NCBI GenBank assembly: GCA_024655945.1
Contig: JANLFK010000001.1
Span: 524,116-588,115 of the forward strand
DNA length: 64,000 nt
Reading direction: 5' to 3'
DNA from: a candidate division KSB1 bacterium
GTDB taxonomy: Bacteria > Zhuqueibacterota > Zhuqueibacteria > JANLFK01 > Oleimicrobiaceae
Within the stretch, counting starts at the first letter, position 1. The number at the start of each line of letters is the position of its first letter. The notes under the pieces were generated by a model that worked only from the letters and a program-made list of their open reading frames with translations, had not been told where the DNA came from and ran no database searches. Position numbers and translations under genes: made by a program. Positions 1-8,900 of the stretch are shown here, piece after piece.

Positions 1-2276
1 AAAAGGTCGGTGATCTCGCGCTCGGCCCATCCCTCCTCTTTCAGGGCGATGGTCAGTTCCAGCATGCGATCCAACTCCGCCACGCGCAACGGCTGGCCAA
101 AGTCAGGATAGAGGGTCAAACTCTTCGGGCCGAGCTGCTCCCGCAACTCGCGGAGCTTGGCAACGGTGGCGGCCGACCCCTCCGCAGGGTCGTACGGCAC
201 GGCCAGTAGGGCGCCATTCTCCTTCAACTTCTGGCCTACTGAGTCGCTCACTGCAGCGACGCCCGCCACCACCACCGGCGCCTTGCTCGCGGCCACCACC
301 TGGCAGATGACCGACTCCGGCAGGTTCTGGAGGATGAGCAACATCTTCTGCTCATTGGCAATGGCCACAGCCTGCTTGCCCTCCTCTGTGAGCCCGTTCC
401 GTGTGATCCAGGTGCCGTCGCAGCCATTCAGCACAAGAAAGCGGGCGCCCAATTTCCCTGCCACCGCCAGAAATTGCAGGTCGCCATGCACCGTGCGTGC
501 ACCATCCAGGCCCACCAATGCCGCGGTCTTTTCGCGGCGCGAACTGAACATCATGGCCATGGCCCGGTCAAGCCGAGAGGGATCGCCCACCTCCTTGCTC
601 GCCTGCTCCAAGGAGCGCACGACGTTGACCAGCTGATCAGAGGGCCTGAGCAGGGAGTCAAACGGCACGCTCACGAACTGCAGGTCGATCCACTCATCCT
701 GCAGCGAGTCGAGCACGGCCATGCCTGGCGTGTAGGGGAGCGGGTGCAGATTGGCAACGACCGCCGATTTGTGGATGTAGCGGGGGAGCCGCTTTTCGAC
801 GATCAGCTCCCCTTCGTGGTCGGCAAGGAGCAGCGCCGTCTTGTAGACAAAGCGCGCCACCTTGCCCATCAGCTCGGCATCGATCTTTTCGGCATCATCG
901 CTTGGATGGTGATAATTCGGGTGCGCATCGAACGGCGAGGTCATGAGCGCAAAGGCCGGCACGCCGCGCGTGATGAACGGCGTGTGGTCGCTGCCGCCCG
1001 GGCCGCCGCGGCTGGCTTCGATGAACTCCAGCTCTTCTGGCGTGAGGTTTTCCCTGATCAGCCCCCACAGCTCAGGCGCATAGTAGATGCCGGGAAAGCC
1101 CAGCTTCTTGCCCAAGCCCACCATGTCCATGTTCAAGTTGGCGACGGTCTTTTCGATGGGAAAGCGGGGGTGCTCGGCGTAGTAGCGGGAACCCAGCAGG
1201 CCGCGTTCCTCTCCGCCCCAGCAAGCGAAGACGATGCTCCTGCGCGGCTGCACCCCGTTGCGCGCCATCACGCGCGCCACCTCCAGCACGGTCGCCGCGC
1301 CAGAGGCATTGTCGTCGGCGCCGTTGTAGACCTCCCCGTACTGCACGCCGACATGGTCTAAGTGGCCGCCCAGAACAATAGCCTCCTCACGCAATTGCGG
1401 GTCGCTGCCTGGGAGCACGGCGATCACGTTTTTCCCCTTGCGGTTGGGGTCAAACACCACCTTCACGGAAAGCTCGGCTTTCTTGCCGGTTGTGTGCGAC
1501 ATGGGCTTGAGTTCTTTGTCCAATTTCTCCTGCTCAGCGCGCATCCGACGGTCAAACTGGCGCTTCGCCTCTTTGTCGCCGATCAAAAGGAACTGCGCGA
1601 CTCTGTCGCTGACGGCGAAGGCCAGGAAGCCGGGTTTGTAGTTGCCGGGACGGAGTCGCCAGCGCCAGGCGCTGCGATCTTCCTGGCGGAAATGGGCGCA
1701 CATGAGCATGCCCACGGCCCCATGCTGCACCGCCATGGCCGCCTTGGCGCTGTCGCTTGCCAACGCTCCCCACTTGGCCTCCTGGTCGCCCGGGCAGCCA
1801 TGCATGAGCAAGACCACTTTGCCGCGCGTGTTCACCCCCGCATATTCGTCCAGGCCCTTCTCCGGGGCACTGATCCCGTAGCCCACAAAGACGACCTCGG
1901 CGCCGACTTTGCCTCCCCCTGAATAGGCCATCACGCGAAAGTCCTCCTCCTGGAACGAAAAAGGCCGCCCAGCTACTCTCAGCGTCGGCACTTCGATGTC
2001 GGCTTGATAGAACTCAAACGGAAACTCCTGGAAATAGGTGCCGTTGTCGCCGCCCGGTTGCAGGCCCCATTCGCGAAAATGCGCCGCCACCCAGGCTGCC
2101 GCCTTCGCAAAACCCGGCGTGCCAGTATCCCTCCCTTGCAGGGCGTCGCTGGCTAAATAGGTCACGTACGACTTGGCGGTCTCCCCGTTGGGGAGCTCCT
2201 GCGCCACCAGCGGCAAGGCCACCAGCGCGATGACCACCAGGATCAACGTCGCCTTTGCTGCATGCGTGCGCTTCAT
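1..2276 (-). CDS. Secreted M28 metallopeptidase with degenerate M19-like C-terminal domain (3' end outside window)
   Basis: The frame is open from the ATG at 2276 to the window edge (758 codons seen, no stop). A GGGAGA ribosome site precedes this ATG; an in-frame ATG at 2291 is less well placed. A signal peptide (about residues 1-22) is followed by a PA-like insert and a zinc-aminopeptidase M28 core in which every metal or catalytic motif is visible: GGHLDH, GADDNASG, GGEERGL, NMDMVG and GSDHTPF. The last ~220 residues are unlike M28. They resemble the end of membrane dipeptidase (M19): NGLTEEGKQAV, then KMLLILQNLPES where M19 has a metal-binding LIDLSH, then APVVVAG where M19 has PVIASHS. 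The M19 zinc ligands are therefore lost and that part is probably non-catalytic. It lies 19 nt after the amidohydrolase gene, probably in one operon, and likely trims peptides outside the cytoplasm. Confidence 0.85.
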   Translation of the reverse strand, partial: MKRTHAAKATLILVVIALVALPLVAQELPNGETAKSYVTYLASDALQGRDTGTPGFAKAAAWVAAHFREWGLQPGGDNGTYFQEFPFEFYQADIEVPTLRVAGRPFSFQEEDFRVMAYSGGGKVGAEVVFVGYGISAPEKGLDEYAGVNTRGKVVLLMHGCPGDQEAKWGALASDSAKAAMAVQHGAVGMLMCAHFRQEDRSAWRWRLRPGNYKPGFLAFAVSDRVAQFLLIGDKEAKRQFDRRMRAEQEKLDKELKPMSHTTGKKAELSVKVVFDPNRKGKNVIAVLPGSDPQLREEAIVLGGHLDHVGVQYGEVYNGADDNASGAATVLEVARVMARNGVQPRRSIVFACWGGEERGLLGSRYYAEHPRFPIEKTVANLNMDMVGLGKKLGFPGIYYAPELWGLIRENLTPEELEFIEASRGGPGGSDHTPFITRGVPAFALMTSPFDAHPNYHHPSDDAEKIDAELMGKVARFVYKTALLLADHEGELIVEKRLPRYIHKSAVVANLHPLPYTPGMAVLDSLQDEWIDLQFVSVPFDSLLRPSDQLVNVVRSLEQASKEVGDPSRLDRAMAMMFSSRREKTAALVGLDGARTVHGDLQFLAVAGKLGARFLVLNGCDGTWITRNGLTEEGKQAVAIANEQKMLLILQNLPESVICQVVAASKAPVVVAGVAAVSDSVGQKLKENGALLAVPYDPAEGSAATVAKLRELREQLGPKSLTLYPDFGQPLRVAELDRMLELTIALKEEGWAEREITDL

Positions 2277-2295
2277 CTGTTCGTCTCCCATTCGC

Positions 2296-3972
2296 TTAGT
2301 CCTTCTGGTACACGACCTTTCCGCCGACAATGGTGAGCACCACCTCAGTGGTGAGCATCTCTTCAGGAGGAATCGACAGCAAGTCCTTTGACAAAATCAC
2401 AATGTCCGCATACTTGCCAGGCTCGATGGACCCCTTCACCTCTTCTTGGAACTCGGCAATGGCCGCGCCGAGCGTGTAGAGGTAGATGGCCTCCTCGATG
2501 GTCAAACGCTGGTCCGGGAACCATCCGCCTGGGGGCTCGTGCGTGTCGATGCTTTGCCTGGTGACTGCAGAGTAGAGGCCGCGCATAGGGTCGAGGGGCT
2601 CCACGGGCCAGTCGGTGCCGAAGCAGATCTTGCCACCGGCGTCGAGGATGCGCCGCCAAGCATATGCGCCTTTGCACCGCTCGTGGCCGATGCGTTGTTC
2701 AGCCCAGCGCATGTCCGAGGTGCAGTGGGTGGGCTGCATGGAGGCAATGACCCCCAGCTCGGCCAGGCGTGGGATGTCCACCAGCCTGAGCACCTGCGCG
2801 TGTTCTAAGCGGTGCCGGCTGTCGCGGACACCAAAGCGCCGCTGCGCCTCCTCAAAGGCGTTGAGGGCCATCCAGTTGGCGCGCGAGCCGATGCAGTGCA
2901 GCCCTACCTGAAAGCCGAGGCTGTCGGCGGTGCACACCATGGCGGTGAGCTTCTCCTGGTCAATCTGCGGGATACCCACATTGCCCGGTTCGTCCTCGTA
3001 GCCCTCAAAGAAGTAGGCGGTACGGGAGCCCAGAGTGCCGTCGACAAAGCCCTTGAGCAGGCCAAGGCGGAGGCAGCGCCCGTCACAGAAGCGCTGGTTT
3101 TCTCGATGAACCTTTTGGAGCAGAGTGGGCTGCGCGGCAAGGCCAAAGTCCAACCACTCGGTAACCCGGACGGTCAGCTCGCCGCGGTCCAGAAACTGCC
3201 TGTACAAGCGTACTGACGAGACACCTGAATTGTCCTGGACGGAGGTAACACCCAGCCTGCGGGCCTCGGCGAGCGCCTTGCGCACCGCTTCCCGCTCCTG
3301 CTCGGCGGTAGGCGGTGGTACGACGCGTGCCACCAAGGAAGAGGCAGCCTCCTTGAGGATGCCCGTGGGCTCGCCTGTCAAAGGATCCCTCACGATCTGG
3401 CCACCCGGCGGGTCGGGGGTCTCACGCGTAATCCCGGCCCGGGCCAGGGCCAGAGAATTTGCCCAGCCCACGTGCCCGTCGACTCTGGTCAGATAGACCG
3501 GGTTGTCCGGGCTGACCTTGTCCAACAGGCCCTTGTGCGGCCAGGTGCCTTTGTTGAACAGCGTGTGGTCCCAGCCGCGTCCGGTGACCCACTGCCCGGG
3601 GCCAAGCTCGGCCACCTTGGCTGCCACCCGCTGCTGCACCTCTTCAGGCGTGCGACAGCCGTCCAGCACCACCTGCAGCAGGGCGGCGCCGCCACTCCTG
3701 AAGTGCAGGTGAGCGTCGTTGAACCCGGGCATCACCAGCCTGCCCTCGGCATCGATCACGGTGGTCCTACTGCCGCGCCGAGCGAGGATATCCGCGTTGC
3801 TGCCCAGGGCGACAATCTTGTCGTCCTGCACCGCCACGGCCTCCGCCAGTGGCTGTTGTGCGTTGACGGTCCAGACCTTGCCATTGATGATGATCAAGTC
3901 CGCGCTGCGGCCGCAGCCGCTTGCCAGCAGGCCAAGCAAGACGGCCAGTAGGACGAACCTCCTGGTCTTCAT
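2296..3972 (-). CDS. YtcJ-type amidohydrolase lipoprotein
   Basis: A 558-residue metal-dependent hydrolase of amidohydrolase family 3. The N-terminus is a lipoprotein signal (hydrophobic stretch ending LLASGC, so Cys20 would be lipidated). The amidohydrolase signature NDAHLHF, the internal LHCIGSRAN and RLEHAQVL motifs and the late FGTDWPVEP motif give the expected His/Asp metal ligands of the TIM barrel. Length is normal for the family. A GGAGGAG ribosome site precedes the ATG and a good sigma70-like promoter lies just upstream (4006-4034). The substrate cannot be read from sequence; relatives hydrolyse amides, N-acyl compounds or cyclic ureides. It is followed after 19 nt by the M28 peptidase gene, which suggests a shared role in degrading imported or surface peptide or amide compounds. 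Confidence 0.85.
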   Translation of the reverse strand: MKTRRFVLLAVLLGLLASGCGRSADLIIINGKVWTVNAQQPLAEAVAVQDDKIVALGSNADILARRGSRTTVIDAEGRLVMPGFNDAHLHFRSGGAALLQVVLDGCRTPEEVQQRVAAKVAELGPGQWVTGRGWDHTLFNKGTWPHKGLLDKVSPDNPVYLTRVDGHVGWANSLALARAGITRETPDPPGGQIVRDPLTGEPTGILKEAASSLVARVVPPPTAEQEREAVRKALAEARRLGVTSVQDNSGVSSVRLYRQFLDRGELTVRVTEWLDFGLAAQPTLLQKVHRENQRFCDGRCLRLGLLKGFVDGTLGSRTAYFFEGYEDEPGNVGIPQIDQEKLTAMVCTADSLGFQVGLHCIGSRANWMALNAFEEAQRRFGVRDSRHRLEHAQVLRLVDIPRLAELGVIASMQPTHCTSDMRWAEQRIGHERCKGAYAWRRILDAGGKICFGTDWPVEPLDPMRGLYSAVTRQSIDTHEPPGGWFPDQRLTIEEAIYLYTLGAAIAEFQEEVKGSIEPGKYADIVILSKDLLSIPPEEMLTTEVVLTIVGGKVVYQKD

Positions 3973-4005
3973 AGCGCAGTCTCCTCCTGGGTTCGGGTCT
4001 TGCGC

Positions 4006-4034
4006 AATATAAGAATCGTTGCCAAAGAATGCAA
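4006..4034 (-). promoter_or_regulatory. Sigma70-like promoter for amidohydrolase/M28 operon
   Basis: Read on the minus strand: -35 TTGCAT (4029-4034), 17-nt spacer, -10 TATATT (4006-4011). Predicted start of transcription is near 3999, giving a leader of about 27 nt that contains the GGAGGAG ribosome site. Confidence 0.55.
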
Positions 4035-4173
4035 GAGAAATCCTGCAATTTTTGCGGCGTGTCGTGCGTCCGGCTCACACCCTGGCCAAGCCTCGGGCTG
4101 GCGCCCTACGAGGCTGTGTGAGGGTCTCCACAAGTCTTCGCCGGCCCGGGCGCTGCTTCGCTGTGCTTTTCCC

Positions 4174-4202
4174 TTGACATTGCCCCAGGAATTGCGTACA
4201 AT
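4174..4202 (+). promoter_or_regulatory. Near-consensus sigma70-like promoter for the inhibitor/papain genes
   Basis: -35 TTGACA (4174-4179) is a perfect match, the spacer is exactly 17 nt and the -10 is TACAAT (4197-4202, five of six). This is the best promoter match I saw in the window. Transcription would begin near 4209, leaving a leader of about 208 nt. Confidence 0.65.
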
Positions 4203-4416
4203 AGCACGGAAACATGGGCCGCCCGGCGCCTCAGCTCCACATGACGGACATGGGAGGGGCAGGCAAGCACAGCCGGCCCAGGCCACCACCTCGGGCCAGA
4301 AGCTGCCAGGTGCAACCGGGCTGGCAATGGCGCCCGGGAAGTGTGGCCGAGGCGTGTCGCGGGCTGCTCGGTGTGCCGATTGTCAATTGGGAAACCCTTG
4401 CGCAAAGGAGCGCACC

Positions 4417-4794
4417 ATGCGCCTGTTCGCCATTCTCATCGTAGCTGTTGCCCTTGGCAGATGCAACAGCCAGGGGGAACGAATGTTGCTCACCAAGGCC
4501 GACCACGGCAGAGAAGTGCGCGTTCGCCAGGGCCAGGAAATCGCGCTCACCTTGGAAGGAAATCCCACCACCGGCTTCACCTGGGAAGTGGCCGAAATCG
4601 ACTCGGCCACCATTGTCCAGGCGAAAGAGGTGGAGTACGTGCCGCGCTCCAACCTCATGGGGGCGCCGGGGACTTTTACCTTCCGCTTCAAGGCAGTGAA
4701 GAATGGGGTGGCGACTCTGCGCCTGGCGTACCGGCGGCCATGGGAGAAAGAAGCACCGGCCGACACTTTCAGCGTGCGCATCGTGGTCAAGTGA
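4417..4794 (+). CDS. Chagasin-family cysteine protease inhibitor (I42)
   Basis: A 125-residue exported protein. The start at 4417 is chosen for its AAAGGAG ribosome site and because a hydrophobic export signal follows directly (FAILIVAVALG). The signal ends GRCNSQ; the Cys could be a lipidation site but the preceding Arg is unusual for a lipobox. The mature domain has the three inhibitory loops of chagasin: GNPTTGFTW (loop 2), the GAPGTFTFRF region (loop 4) and YRRPWE (loop 6, the RPW motif). These loops plug the active-site cleft of papain-family enzymes. The next gene, 108 nt downstream on the same strand, encodes just such an enzyme, so this is probably its cognate or self-protecting inhibitor. 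Confidence 0.85.
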   Translation: MRLFAILIVAVALGRCNSQGERMLLTKADHGREVRVRQGQEIALTLEGNPTTGFTWEVAEIDSATIVQAKEVEYVPRSNLMGAPGTFTFRFKAVKNGVATLRLAYRRPWEKEAPADTFSVRIVVK

Positions 4795-4902
4795 GCAGGA
4801 CGGCCGCGCCAGGCACCCTTGCCCTGCACTGAAGAGACCTGAGCATTGCTCGGCAGGCGGCCGTATCTGTTGCTTCGCAGCCTAAGCAGTGGAGGTGGGA
4901 AC

Positions 4903-5865
4903 ATGCGACGCACCCTCTTTGTGTTCTTGGCCCTGCTGCTGGTGTGCAGCGCCCTGCTTGCCCAGCAGCTCACGCAGGCACAGATCGAAGCGCACCTGCA
5001 GCGATTGCAGACGGAACTGGCCAGCGGGCGTTACTCCTTCACGGTCGGTGCCAATCCTGCACTGAGCTTCACCCTGGAGCAACTCTGTGGGTTGCGAGAA
5101 GCACCCGATTGGCGCAAGACGGCCCGGCAGCGCTCCTTAGCCACGGTGCGGCCCGCGCCGCTGCGCGCCATTGAAGAACGCGTGGCCCTCCCCTCTTCCT
5201 GGGACTGGCGGCAGCACAACGGGGTTAGTCCGGTGCGCGACCAAGATGGCTGCGGCAGCTGCTGGGCCTTTGCCACCGTCGCTTCTTTGGAGTCGGTACT
5301 GCTCATCAAACAGTCCTTGCTCACCGACCTCTCCGAGCAGTACCTGGTCTCCTGCAACGCCAAGGGGTGGGGCTGCAACGGCGGCTGGTGGGCGCACGAC
5401 ATGCTGGTGAGTCCGGGTGCGGTGCTGGAGGCCGATTTCCCTTACGTGGCCAGCGATGTGCCGTGCGGAGGGCCGTACAACTACCCCCACAAGCTGAACG
5501 GCTGGGCCTATGTGGACGGCGAGGACCGCGTGCCGGCAGTGGAGACCCTCAAACAGGCCATCTACGAGTATGGGCCGGTGTGCGCGGCGGTGTACGTGGG
5601 ACCCTTCTTTCAGGCCTACACAGGCGGCGTGTTCGACAAGAACGAGGTACCCCAGGGCGGGCTATTCAGCTGCTGCCCGGCGCCCGCTTCGGTCAACCAT
5701 GCCATCTTCATCATCGGCTGGGACGATAGCAAGGGGGCCTGGCTGCTCAAGAACTCCTGGGGCACTGGCTGGGGCGAGACCTGCGGCTATGGCGCGGAAC
5801 GCGGCTACATGTGGATCAAGTACGGGACGAGCAACGTCGGCTACGCCGCAGTGGTCGCCTGGTAA
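4903..5865 (+). CDS. Secreted papain-like cysteine protease (C1A)
   Basis: A 320-residue preproprotease. The ATG at 4903 follows a strong GGAGGTGGG site. Residues 1-19 form a signal peptide, about 20-85 a short propeptide, and the mature domain begins near LPSSWDWR. The catalytic residues are all present: Cys120 in GCGSCWAF (with the oxyanion Gln in RDQDGCG), His266 in VNHAIFIIGW and Asn284 in LKNSWGTGWGE. Cys-rich stretches between them are consistent with the family disulfides. The preceding gene is a chagasin-type inhibitor. A stem-loop terminator follows at 5898. The protein should act in the periplasm or outside the cell on protein substrates. No C-terminal sorting domain is seen, in contrast to other exported proteins here. 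Confidence 0.93.
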   Translation: MRRTLFVFLALLLVCSALLAQQLTQAQIEAHLQRLQTELASGRYSFTVGANPALSFTLEQLCGLREAPDWRKTARQRSLATVRPAPLRAIEERVALPSSWDWRQHNGVSPVRDQDGCGSCWAFATVASLESVLLIKQSLLTDLSEQYLVSCNAKGWGCNGGWWAHDMLVSPGAVLEADFPYVASDVPCGGPYNYPHKLNGWAYVDGEDRVPAVETLKQAIYEYGPVCAAVYVGPFFQAYTGGVFDKNEVPQGGLFSCCPAPASVNHAIFIIGWDDSKGAWLLKNSWGTGWGETCGYGAERGYMWIKYGTSNVGYAAVVAW

Positions 5866-5897
5866 CCCCCAAGACCACGCCTGACAAGAGGCAGAAG

Positions 5898-5938
5898 CGC
5901 AGGTGGGATGGCTTAGAGCACCATCCCACCTGCGAGTT
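5898..5938 (+). terminator. Intrinsic terminator after papain gene
   Basis: A perfect 14-bp stem (5898-5911 with 5921-5934) and 9-nt loop, followed by AGTTTT on the plus strand. The T tract is short, but the position 32 nt after the protease stop fits termination of the inhibitor/papain transcript. There is no matching T run for the opposite strand. Confidence 0.65.
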
Positions 5939-5968
5939 TTGCCCATGTCGGAGTTATCCCGCGAAGGC

Positions 5969-8900
5969 CTATTTCCTCACCCGCACCGGATAGGGCGGGC
6001 GCTGCGGCTTGCGGGGCGGGTTCTTCTCCAGTTCGACCATGATGAGTTCAATGGCTTTCTCAAGCTGGGGGTCGTGGCCGGCAATCACTTTGGCCGGCTC
6101 CTGTTCCACCTCATGATCGGGAGGCACGCCTTCGTTTTCCACGACGAAACCCTCTTCCGTCCAGATGGCCAAGTTGGGCGCCGTCACGTAGCCGCCGTCC
6201 ATGAGCACCGGGAAGCCGAGGATGCCCACCAGACCGCCCCAGGTCCGCTTGCCCACCAGCGGGCCCAGGCCCAATTTGCGGAACATCCATGGCAGCAGGT
6301 CACCTCCCGAGCCGGCGTTCTCATCGATGAGCATCACCTTGGGGCCAAAGATCGCACCACTGGGCGTCACCAGGTCCTGCCCGTAGCGCAACGCCCAATT
6401 GCAGATGTACGGGCGCCGCAGGTGGTCGATGTAATAGTCCGCCACTTGCCCGCCACCGTTGAACCGCTCATCGATGATGATGGCCTCTTTGTTGGTCTGC
6501 GGGAAGAAGTAGCGTTTGAAATAGGTGTGCCCCAACCTGGCGGTGTTCGGCACGTACACGTACGCCACTCGCCCCGCGGTGGCGGCGTCCACCTTGCGGA
6601 TGTTGCTCTCCACCCAGTCGCGGTTGCGCAGGTCGCTTTCGTCCTTGATGGGCACCACCTGCAGCGTGCGCGACCCCACGCCGTCCGGGCGCGGGCCAAC
6701 GGTGATCTCCACGATCTTGCCGGCGGTGTTCTCGAAGCGGCTGAAAAGGTTCTCCGGTGGGCGCAAGTCCTTGCCATTGACCGCCAACAGGTACTCCCCC
6801 GCCTGCACGTCGATGCCCGGCTGCTTGAGCGGAGACTCCAAGTCGGGATTCCAGTTCAATCCGCCATAGACCTTGGCAAAGCGATAGCGGCCATTGTCGA
6901 TGACATAGTCCGCTCCGAGCAGACCGCAGGGTACGCGCTTCGGCTTGGCAAGCTGGTCGCCGCCGCTCACGCGATGGTGTCCCACTGCCAGCTCGCTGCA
7001 CATCCACTGGATGAGCCTGTTTAGGTCATTGCGGCAGGCAAGATCCGGCAAAAAAGCCGCATACTTCTGGCGCATGGCTTGCCAGTCGGCCCCGTGGAAG
7101 TTGGAGTCATAGAAGTAGTCGCGATTGATGCGCCAGGCTTCGTGGAAGATCTGCCGCCATTCGGCCTGCGGCTCGATGCGCACCTCGATGGCGTCGACGT
7201 CCAGCTTCCCCTTGCTCGTGTCAATTTTGTCGGCCAGGTCGGTGATGAACCACGACTGCCCGGTGCGGCACAGGAGCTTCTTGCCGTCCCGAGAAAGCTG
7301 GTAGTCATCGACCTTTTCCAAAATGACCTTATCCTCTCGCTTGTCGAGGTCATAGTGGTGCAGCTTCGTGGGACCGGCAGGCACGGTCTCGAGGAAGTAA
7401 AGCTGTCCCTCCTTGCCCACCTGCAACTCTCGGTAGTCTGCCTCCGGCAGCGGCAGCGCCACGATGCGTTCGTTCATGCCGGCAAAGTCGATGACCAGCT
7501 TCGCCGGAGGTTTTTTCTCCACCTCCTTTGCCTTCTCCGCCTTGTCCTCTTTCTCCTCCTCAGGCTTGCCCCTTTCTTCATCGCTCTGCCTGGCCAACGG
7601 CGAAGGGGTGCCTTTTTGCAGTGAGGCAAGGTAGATGGCGTTCTTCATGCGCACGTCGGCGTTGGACATGGCAAACCAATGCTTCACCGGGCCGGCGTCG
7701 GTGGAAGCGAAGAAGTAGAGGAACTTGCCGCTGGGGTCGAACACCGGGTCGCTGGCCTCGGCCATGCCATCGGTAACAGGCCAAGACTTGCCCTGCTCGA
7801 TGTCGTACACGAAGATCTGCTGAAAGTAGGCGGTGTTCGTCAGCGTGTAGGCGACCCAGCGGGAGTCTGGCGACCAGGCGCCGCGAATGGTGCCAAAGGC
7901 ACCTGGCATGTAGAGGGCCTCCTGCGCGATCTTAGTGATGCGGCCGGTCGCAAGGTCCAACCAGAAGAGCGTGCGAGCGTTGTCGGCAAAGCAAAGCTTC
8001 TTGCTATCTGGGGACCAGGAGATGGCGTTGTAGAAACCGGCGCCGCCCAGCGGCACCACGCGCGGAGCCCCTTTGCCATCCTGCGGCAAAATGTGCAGGG
8101 CATATTCGCCGGAGGCATCCGAGAAGTAGGCGATGAACTTGCCGTCCGGGGACCAGGCTGGGAAGCGCTCATGCACCCCTGGGGTCGCGGTCAGGTTGCG
8201 CGGGTCTCCCTTCTCTGCGGGCACCGTGACAATCTCGCCCCGGAATTCGAAGACTGCCCGCGTCCCCGAGGGAGAGATGTCGCGGCTGCGAATCCACTCG
8301 GCGCCTTTCACATAGCGAGGCCGCAGCTCCAAAAGGTCCGCAGCCACTCCTACCCGCAGCCTTTGCACCTGCCCGCTGACGAGGTCGTAGGTCTGCAGGT
8401 AGCCGGCCTGCTCGAAAATGATCACGCCCGCGCCGTAGGAGGCATCAAGCACCGGAAAGTCGGAAAAGAAGGTGATCTGCCGCACTTCCTTGCTGACGGT
8501 GTCGTAGCAAAAGAGATTGAACTCGCCGTTCCGGTCGGAGCGGAAATAGACCTTGTCTCCCACCCACATCGGATCGGTGTCGTTGCACCTGCCATCCGGC
8601 TGCGGGATCTTGTCCACGGAATGGTCCGCGAAGGTGTACAGCCAGATCGTGGCCACGGTGCCGCCCCGATAGTGCTTCCATTGCTGAAAGACCTCGCGTA
8701 CCGGCAGGTAGGCCAGGCGCTTGCCGTCGGGCGAATAGCAGGCCTTGAAGCCCACGGGCAGCTCGAGCTGCTGCGGCCAGCCACCCTCCACCGGCACGGT
8801 AAAGAGCTGACAGTAGCGGCTGGTGAAGGAGAAGCGGGGCGAGTAGAAGAGCACCGCCTTGCCGTCCGGGGTAAAATCGCAGACCACGTCCGGCGCCGGG

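Larger units (their letters stand above)
3973..4416. other. Divergent intergenic region with two promoters and a long + strand leader
   Basis: No credible gene is visible in these 444 bases. The region separates the minus-strand amidohydrolase from the plus-strand inhibitor gene and carries a good promoter in each direction (4006-4034 minus, 4174-4202 plus). The plus-strand promoter would leave a GC-rich leader of about 208 nt before the inhibitor ATG, containing several ATGs (for example at 4214) but no ribosome-site-linked reading frame. I could not assign the leader to a known riboswitch class. Confidence 0.5.
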
